DNA of 64,000 bases from Denitromonas iodatirespirans (GTDB lineage: Bacteria; Pseudomonadota; Gammaproteobacteria; Burkholderiales; Rhodocyclaceae), in the NCBI RefSeq assembly GCF_018524365.1, contig NZ_JAEKFT010000005.1, forward strand, positions 1 through 64,000, written 5' to 3'. Positions 60,561 through 64,000 of this stretch are shown piece by piece. The notes below the pieces were generated by a model, which was not told the origin of the DNA, ran no database searches, and saw only the letters and a list, made by a program, of their open reading frames with translations. A program made the position numbers and the translations under genes. Each line of letters starts with the position of its first letter. Position 1 is the first letter of the stretch.

Positions 60561-60589
60561 TGAACAGATTAACTATTTAATAGTTAAAT
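60561..60589 (+). promoter_or_regulatory. Promoter/operator-like element, right copy
   Basis: TGAACA (60561-60566), a 17-base gap and TTAAAT (60584-60589) with AACTATTTAATAGTT forming the dyad. Identical geometry to the lysR and left-arm copies. It points outward, toward the short unit at 60614. Confidence 0.5.
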
Positions 60590-60613
60590 CGAAAAATACG
60601 TTGCAGGAGACAT

Positions 60614-60661
60614 ATGATTCAACAGCAAACACCTCGAACGGGCGTTTTTGTCAGGCGTTGA
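60614..60661 (+). CDS. 15-codon mini-ORF behind the right outer promoter
   Basis: AGGAG lies 4 bases before the ATG; the frame is MIQQQTPRTGVFVRR and stops at TGA. With the promoter-like element upstream and a strong terminator at 60696, this forms a transcription unit of about 130 bases. It may be a leader peptide, a small RNA or the stub of a deleted gene such as a second lysR. Confidence 0.3.
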   Translation: MIQQQTPRTGVFVRR

Positions 60662-60695
60662 TACTGCAGACAATCGGCCCGCAACGCAGCATGTC

Positions 60696-60727
60696 AAACG
60701 CCCCCGACGCCGGGGGCGTTTTTTTGC
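60696..60727 (+). terminator. Strong intrinsic terminator at the island's right edge
   Basis: AAACGCCCCCG / CGGGGGCGTTT with an ACGC loop followed by T7 on the plus strand. It ends the outward mini-transcript and can also stop the convergent DUF2798 transcript, though the minus-strand T-run is short. Confidence 0.9.
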
Positions 60728-60739
60728 CCTTGCCAGGCG

Positions 60740-60967
60740 TCACCCCTTGGCCACCAGCGCCCCGACCATCCGCCGCGCCAGCGGCGAGACCAGCATCACC
60801 GCCGGAAAGGCAAACAACCAGGCCGTGAGCCAGGCCCCCACCCACAGGCCGATGAAGTCTGGTGCAAAGCCCGCGGCGCGAAATGTCGCAATGCCCGAGA
60901 CCATGAACGACATCAGCCCCGACAGGATCAAGCTGAACAGGGCCGCTCCGTATTTTTTGGGAATCAT
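60740..60967 (-). CDS. DUF2798 small membrane protein
   Basis: A 75-residue protein with two hydrophobic helices (KYGAALFSLILSGLMSFMVS and WVGAWLTAWLFAFPAVMLV), and PLARRMVGALV near the end, typical of DUF2798. Its function is unknown. Its start overlaps the flavodoxin gene by four bases. Confidence 0.8.
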   Translation of the reverse strand: MIPKKYGAALFSLILSGLMSFMVSGIATFRAAGFAPDFIGLWVGAWLTAWLFAFPAVMLVSPLARRMVGALVAKG

Positions 60968-61563
60968 GCGCACGCCTCCTGTGCCAGGCCGACCGTGGCC
61001 GCACTGCCCAAGCGCTTCAGCGCGTGCGCAAAATGCCCGCCGAACAGCCGGGCCGATTTGATGTCGCCAGGCACGAAGGCATCGGCCGCGGCCCCATGCC
61101 CGGCCTGCGCCATCAACCCCGACCACGATCCCAGCCGGTTTGCCGCCTCGTCGTCGGGCACCCCGTCGTGTTGCTCGGGCAACACTGGGTTGCCCGCCCA
61201 CAACATGCCGTGCTGCATGCAAAACACGAACATCGCCATCAACGTCGACTGTTTGTCGCCCGCCGGCAGCGACGACACCGTGAACCCGGCGGCCAGCTTG
61301 CCCCGCAACTGCTGCGTCCGCCACAGGCGGCCGGTGGCATCCATGAACGATTTGAACGGGCCCGACACCCCACCCAGGTAGGTCGGCGAGCCGAGAATGA
61401 GCCCGTCGTAGCCCAGCAACGCATCCGGCGCCGCAGTCAGCGCCTCCGCCTTGAGCAGATCGACTTGGGTGTCGGCCAGCGTGCGGGCCCCGTCGGCAAT
61501 GTGGCGGGCGATGTGCTCGGTATGGCCGTGAGCACTGTGATAGACAATGGCAAGCGTATTCAT
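60964..61563 (-). CDS. Flavodoxin-fold NAD(P)H oxidoreductase (WrbA-like)
   Basis: A 199-residue flavodoxin-like protein. The FMN phosphate loop is YHSAHGHTEHIA near the N-terminus; GSPTYLGGVSGPFKSFMD and the later segment around residue 95 complete the FMN site. WrbA-type quinone reductases share this pattern. It lies between the DUF2938 and DUF2798 genes, in an operon apparently controlled by the divergent MerR regulator. Confidence 0.85.
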   Translation of the reverse strand: MNTLAIVYHSAHGHTEHIARHIADGARTLADTQVDLLKAEALTAAPDALLGYDGLILGSPTYLGGVSGPFKSFMDATGRLWRTQQLRGKLAAGFTVSSLPAGDKQSTLMAMFVFCMQHGMLWAGNPVLPEQHDGVPDDEAANRLGSWSGLMAQAGHGAAADAFVPGDIKSARLFGGHFAHALKRLGSAATVGLAQEACA

Positions 61564-61600
61564 TTTTCAAACTCCGATTCGATTCAGACAGGCGGGCAGC

Positions 61601-62095
61601 TCAAGGCGCCAACGCCACGAGCACCAGGGCAGACAGGTACAAGCCCAGACCAAACACCGCGTGATTCACCACGCTGCGCACGCAGTTCTTCAGTGGCGTG
61701 GGCGTTTTCGACGCGGCAAACCCCGCCCCCATGGCCGGCTGCATCACAAAGAGCGGCGCGACCACCGTGGCCACCCCGAGCAGGACCGCCGGCAGCACGG
61801 TCGGGCGCTCCAGCCACGCCACGCCGAACACCGCCACCAGCAGCGCCGCAAAAGCCACGCCCACCGCGTAGTGCGCCCCCCAGCCCAGTACGCGCTCATC
61901 TCGAATGGCCGCCGCCTTGGCAATGGCCGGATGCACCAGCGTGCCGCGGGCCAGATGCCCAACCCAACGGCCGAGCAGGGCAAAATTCAGCCCCTGAACG
62001 CCGAAGCGGCGCAGCAGTGCGAGCCACAGATCCATGATCGCGGTCGCGCCGACGCCGATGAGAAACACCTTGAAAATGGCTTGAAGCAGTGTCAT
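61601..62095 (-). CDS. DUF2938 membrane protein
   Basis: A 164-residue protein with four hydrophobic segments. The start LLQAIFKVFLIGVGATAIMD and WVGHLARGTLVHPAIAKA are characteristic of DUF2938. Function unknown. It is the first gene of the DUF2938-flavodoxin-DUF2798 operon and diverges from a MerR regulator. Confidence 0.82.
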   Translation of the reverse strand: MTLLQAIFKVFLIGVGATAIMDLWLALLRRFGVQGLNFALLGRWVGHLARGTLVHPAIAKAAAIRDERVLGWGAHYAVGVAFAALLVAVFGVAWLERPTVLPAVLLGVATVVAPLFVMQPAMGAGFAASKTPTPLKNCVRSVVNHAVFGLGLYLSALVLVALAP

Positions 62096-62136
62096 GAGGA
62101 CCTCCTTGATCGTTGACTGACAGGCTTGTGGAGATC

Positions 62137-62167
62137 ACTCTAAAAGTTGAAGTCAACTTCAAGTCAA
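62137..62167 (-). promoter_or_regulatory. MerR-type promoter with dyad operator
   Basis: On the minus strand TTGACT (62162-62167), a 19-base spacer and TAGAGT (62137-62142). The spacer contains the perfect dyad AAGTTGA-AG-TCAACTT (62144-62159). An over-long spacer with a central dyad is the hallmark of MerR-activated promoters, here driving the DUF2938 operon. Confidence 0.85.
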
Positions 62168-62177
62168 GGGGTCGCCG

Positions 62178-62615
62178 ATGGATATTGCCGAAGTCGCCAA
62201 ACGCACCGGGGTGCCCGCCTCGACACTGCGCTATTACGAAAAGAAGGGGTTGATCCATTCCGTCGGGCGCGATGGCCTGCGCCGCCGCTTTGCACCCGGC
62301 GTGGTCGATCAGCTCGCGCTCATCGCCCTCGGCCAGGCGGCCGGGCTGTCGCTCGACGAAGTCCGCACCATGCTCTCGCCCGATGGCGAACCCAACATCG
62401 ATCGGCAACTACTGTCCGCCAAGGCCGACGATGTCGACGCGCTCGTCAAGCGCCTGCGCGCCGTCAGCAACGGACTTCGCCATGCCGCCGCCTGCCCCGC
62501 CCCCAGCCATGCCGCCTGCCCCAGCTTTCAGAAACTGCTCAAGGCCGCCGCACTTGGCATGTTCGCCGCACACGACACGCCCGCACGCAAGGCGCCCCGG
62601 CGCAGCCGATCGTAG
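62178..62615 (+). CDS. MerR-family transcriptional regulator
   Basis: A 145-residue regulator with a MerR helix-turn-helix (EVAKRTGVPASTLRYYEKKG) at residues 5-24 and a dimerisation helix. The C-terminal part has two cysteines (CPAPSHAACPSF), which could sense a redox signal or a metal. It diverges from the flavodoxin operon, whose promoter has the MerR-type layout. Confidence 0.85.
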   Translation: MDIAEVAKRTGVPASTLRYYEKKGLIHSVGRDGLRRRFAPGVVDQLALIALGQAAGLSLDEVRTMLSPDGEPNIDRQLLSAKADDVDALVKRLRAVSNGLRHAAACPAPSHAACPSFQKLLKAAALGMFAAHDTPARKAPRRSRS

Positions 62616-62660
62616 GCTGGCGTGAGCGAGGCAACACCCGGCCCTCGGCGGGCGCGCCAC

Positions 62661-63068
62661 TCACCGCACCGTACGACTCACCGCCATCAACTCATTCAGA
62701 ATCCCGCATGCCTCCACCGCCCGCTGCGAGTCGCATCGGCTGCGCAACGCCACCAACTGATGCTCCAGCGCCTGCATGGCCTTGATGCGCTCGCGCACCT
62801 TGTCCAGCTGAGTGTCGATGAGGGCGTTCACGTCGCCGCAATCGGCGTCGGGGTGGTCGGCGACCTCGATGAGATGGCGGATCTCGGCCAGCGGCATGTC
62901 GAGCGCGCGGCAGTGGCGGATGAAGGCGAGGCGCTCCGCATGCTGGGGGCCGAATAGCCGATAGCCATTGGGTGTGCGGTGGGCGGCCGGCAGCAGCCCT
63001 TGCTTTTCGTAGTAGCGGACGGTTTCCACATCCACGCCGCAGGCGCGGGCCAGTTCGCCGATTCGCAT
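62661..63068 (-). CDS. cadR: CadR/ZntR-like MerR metal-responsive regulator
   Basis: A 135-residue MerR protein with the HTH IGELARACGVDVETVRYYEKQG and the metal-site pattern of Cd(II)/Pb(II)/Zn(II) regulators: Cys in HPDADCGDVNALID (about 77), and Cys in AVEACGIL (about 120). The second Cys near 112 in classic CadR is represented by RCDSQ. It diverges from a CDF cation exporter, across a MerR-type promoter, so it likely activates that gene on metal stress. Confidence 0.82.
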   Translation of the reverse strand: MRIGELARACGVDVETVRYYEKQGLLPAAHRTPNGYRLFGPQHAERLAFIRHCRALDMPLAEIRHLIEVADHPDADCGDVNALIDTQLDKVRERIKAMQALEHQLVALRSRCDSQRAVEACGILNELMAVSRTVR

Positions 63069-63100
63069 CCTGCGCTCCCAGTCTCATCCAGATGCCGCGG

Positions 63101-63131
63101 TTGACCCTGGAGCGACTCCAGGGTTTCAAAT
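63101..63131 (+). promoter_or_regulatory. MerR/CadR-type promoter with dyad operator
   Basis: TTGACC (63101-63106), a 19-base spacer and TCAAAT (63126-63131). The perfect dyad ACCCTGGAG-CGA-CTCCAGGGT (63104-63124) fills the spacer. The layout is typical of CadR/ZntR-activated efflux genes, and the cation exporter starts 30 bases further on. Confidence 0.87.
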
Positions 63132-63160
63132 GGTGCCATTGATTCGAAGGAGTGGGTGCG

Positions 63161-63805
63161 ATGTCGGCATGTTGCAACGGTGGCTGCAGTGCAAGCGCGC
63201 CACAGGTGGGCCCGCGTTATCGGCGGGCGCTGTGGGTGGCGCTGATGGTCAATGCGCTGATGTTTGTGGTGGAGATCGTGGGCGGGATGCAGGCGGGGTC
63301 GGTCTCGCTGCTGGCCGACGCGGTGGATTTTGCCGGCGATGCGGCCAACTACGGGCTGTCGCTCGCGGTGCTGTCGATGGGCCTGCTATGGCGGGCGCGG
63401 GCGGCGCTGGTGAAGGGCCTCTCGATGGGCGCCTACGGGCTCTTCGTGCTGGCCAAGACGGCGTGGGCGGCAAAGACCGGGGTGCTGCCCGAGGCCTTCA
63501 CCATGGGGGCGATCGGGTTGGTGGCGCTGGCGGCCAACGTGTCGGTGGCGGCCATGCTCTACGCCTTTCGCGACGGCGATGCCAACATGCGGTCGGTGTG
63601 GTTGTGCAGCCGCAACGACGCAATCGTGAACATCGCGATCATCCTGGCCGCGTTCGGCGTGTTCGGCACCGGCACGGCTTGGCCCGATTTGCTGGTCGCT
63701 GCCGTCGTGTCGAGCCTGGCGCTGGCGGCGGCCGTCAGCGTGATCCGCCAGGCGCGCCGGGAGATCGCACTGGAAACCGCCACCGCCCCGGGCACGGCGG
63801 GCTGA
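63161..63805 (+). CDS. Cation diffusion facilitator (CDF) family exporter
   Basis: A 214-residue membrane protein with about six helices. The CDF-type metal site is in GSVSLLADAVDFAGDAANYG (TM2) and WLCSRNDAIVNIAIILAA (TM5). The N-terminus is Cys-rich (SACCNGGCSAS), probably metal-binding. There is no C-terminal cytosolic domain, so it is a short form. AAGGAG lies 8 bases before the ATG. It is controlled by the divergent CadR-like regulator and should export Zn, Cd, Pb or Co. Confidence 0.87.
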   Translation: MSACCNGGCSASAPQVGPRYRRALWVALMVNALMFVVEIVGGMQAGSVSLLADAVDFAGDAANYGLSLAVLSMGLLWRARAALVKGLSMGAYGLFVLAKTAWAAKTGVLPEAFTMGAIGLVALAANVSVAAMLYAFRDGDANMRSVWLCSRNDAIVNIAIILAAFGVFGTGTAWPDLLVAAVVSSLALAAAVSVIRQARREIALETATAPGTAG

Positions 63806-63890
63806 CCCCGCGTCACGCTTGCGCCAGATCAATGGACGAACCCGCATCGGTCCTAGAATCCCGACTGGCACGCAAGCACCGAGGCTTCTC

Positions 63891-64000
63891 ATGAAACACC
63901 TGCCCAAACTCCGCGCCTGGCAATGGATCGTCATTGCCCTGGTGCTGGCCTACGCCCTCGACTGGTTCATCCAGCGCCCCGACGGGCAGACCCGCGCCCT
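63891..64000 (+). CDS. Truncated gene at the right edge, membrane-anchored protein
   Basis: Only the first 36 codons are in the window. The protein begins MKHLPKLRAWQWIV and has one hydrophobic segment (about 12-26), probably a signal anchor. GAGG precedes the ATG. Its identity cannot be told. Confidence 0.5.
   Translation, partial: MKHLPKLRAWQWIVIALVLAYALDWFIQRPDGQTRA

Larger units (their letters stand above)
59950..60589. repeat. Right inverted arm (about 0.64 kb)
   Basis: Homologous to 44919-45570 in opposite orientation. The inner end (about 59950-60000) carries the ACGTTTAGGTTGAAACCAG block and the outer end the promoter/operator-like element. The translated inner block in both arms conserves ITFRLKPDEPEWPAGIRR-like residues (left: TTFGLKSGGPEWLAGIRR), hinting at a former coding frame. 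Confidence 0.8.

Noticed and set aside
44919-60589. Diversity-generating retroelement (template/variable repeat pair)
   Set aside because: The two arms are similar repeats, but there is no reverse transcriptase and the differences are not confined to adenines.
44919-60589. Composite transposon with IS arms
   Set aside because: The arms encode no transposase and no terminal repeats or target duplication were found; only an IS3 relic lies outside the left arm.
60740-61570. A 276-codon frame spanning the flavodoxin and DUF2798 genes
   Set aside because: Only its last 75 codons are real (DUF2798); the rest is a shadow of the flavodoxin gene in another frame.

Overview
The window looks like a high-GC betaproteobacterial chromosome, most likely Rhodocyclales (an Azoarcus/Thauera/Zoogloea relative). 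The evidence is a granule phasin, the rimP-nusA-infB-rbfA-truB-rpsO-pnp order, a tandem glycine riboswitch ahead of gcvTHP, dksA, and a RavA/ViaA-type pair. The genus is inferred from gene content only.

Layout. 0-2.6 kb is accessory DNA: an integron-type integrase (IntI) and a Phd/RelE-type toxin-antitoxin pair. 2.6-16.3 kb is core: clpB with a sigma32-like promoter, a phasin, the molybdenum-cofactor operon mobB-moeA-moaD-moaE, an SLC23-type permease with an acyl-CoA ligase, a hybrid histidine kinase with its response regulator, and a methyltransferase. 16.4-22.3 kb holds a membrane protein, a VOC protein, an acyltransferase and a ravA-viaA-DUF364 operon. 22.4-39.7 kb carries three tRNAs (His, Arg, Pro), dksA, the transcription/translation operon from rimP to pnp, rluB-scpB-scpA, a 78-bp tandem repeat, and trpS with four upstream genes. 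39.7-44.5 kb is the riboswitch-controlled glycine cleavage operon.

44.5-60.7 kb is an apparent genomic island bordered on the left by an IS3-family transposase relic. Its two ends are homologous, inverted arms of about 0.65 kb. Each arm carries the same promoter/operator-like element at its outer edge and the same small reading frame pointing inward. Behind the left arm lies a redox operon: a DoxX-like membrane protein, a membrane polyferredoxin fused to FHA and cNMP-binding-like domains, and an FHA-flavin reductase-[2Fe-2S] ferredoxin fusion. Behind the right arm, facing it, lies an operon that looks like a ribosomally made, modified peptide system. It has a prolyl-4-hydroxylase-like 2OG-Fe(II) oxygenase, two nearly identical 54-residue precursors with a double-glycine leader and a Pro/Gly/Asn core with two cysteines, a 75-residue membrane protein resembling the N-terminus of an HlyD-type adaptor, a C39-peptidase ABC exporter, and a CBM9-like/DUF5916 outer-membrane protein. 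Between the operons sits a LysR regulator whose promoter contains the same element as the two arms. I infer that LysR co-regulates both operons. This is the strongest candidate for an undescribed system here.

60.7-64 kb holds a DUF2798/flavodoxin/DUF2938 operon divergent from a MerR regulator and a CadR-like regulator divergent from a CDF cation exporter. Both divergent regions show MerR-type promoters with 19-bp spacers and dyads. A truncated gene runs off the right edge.
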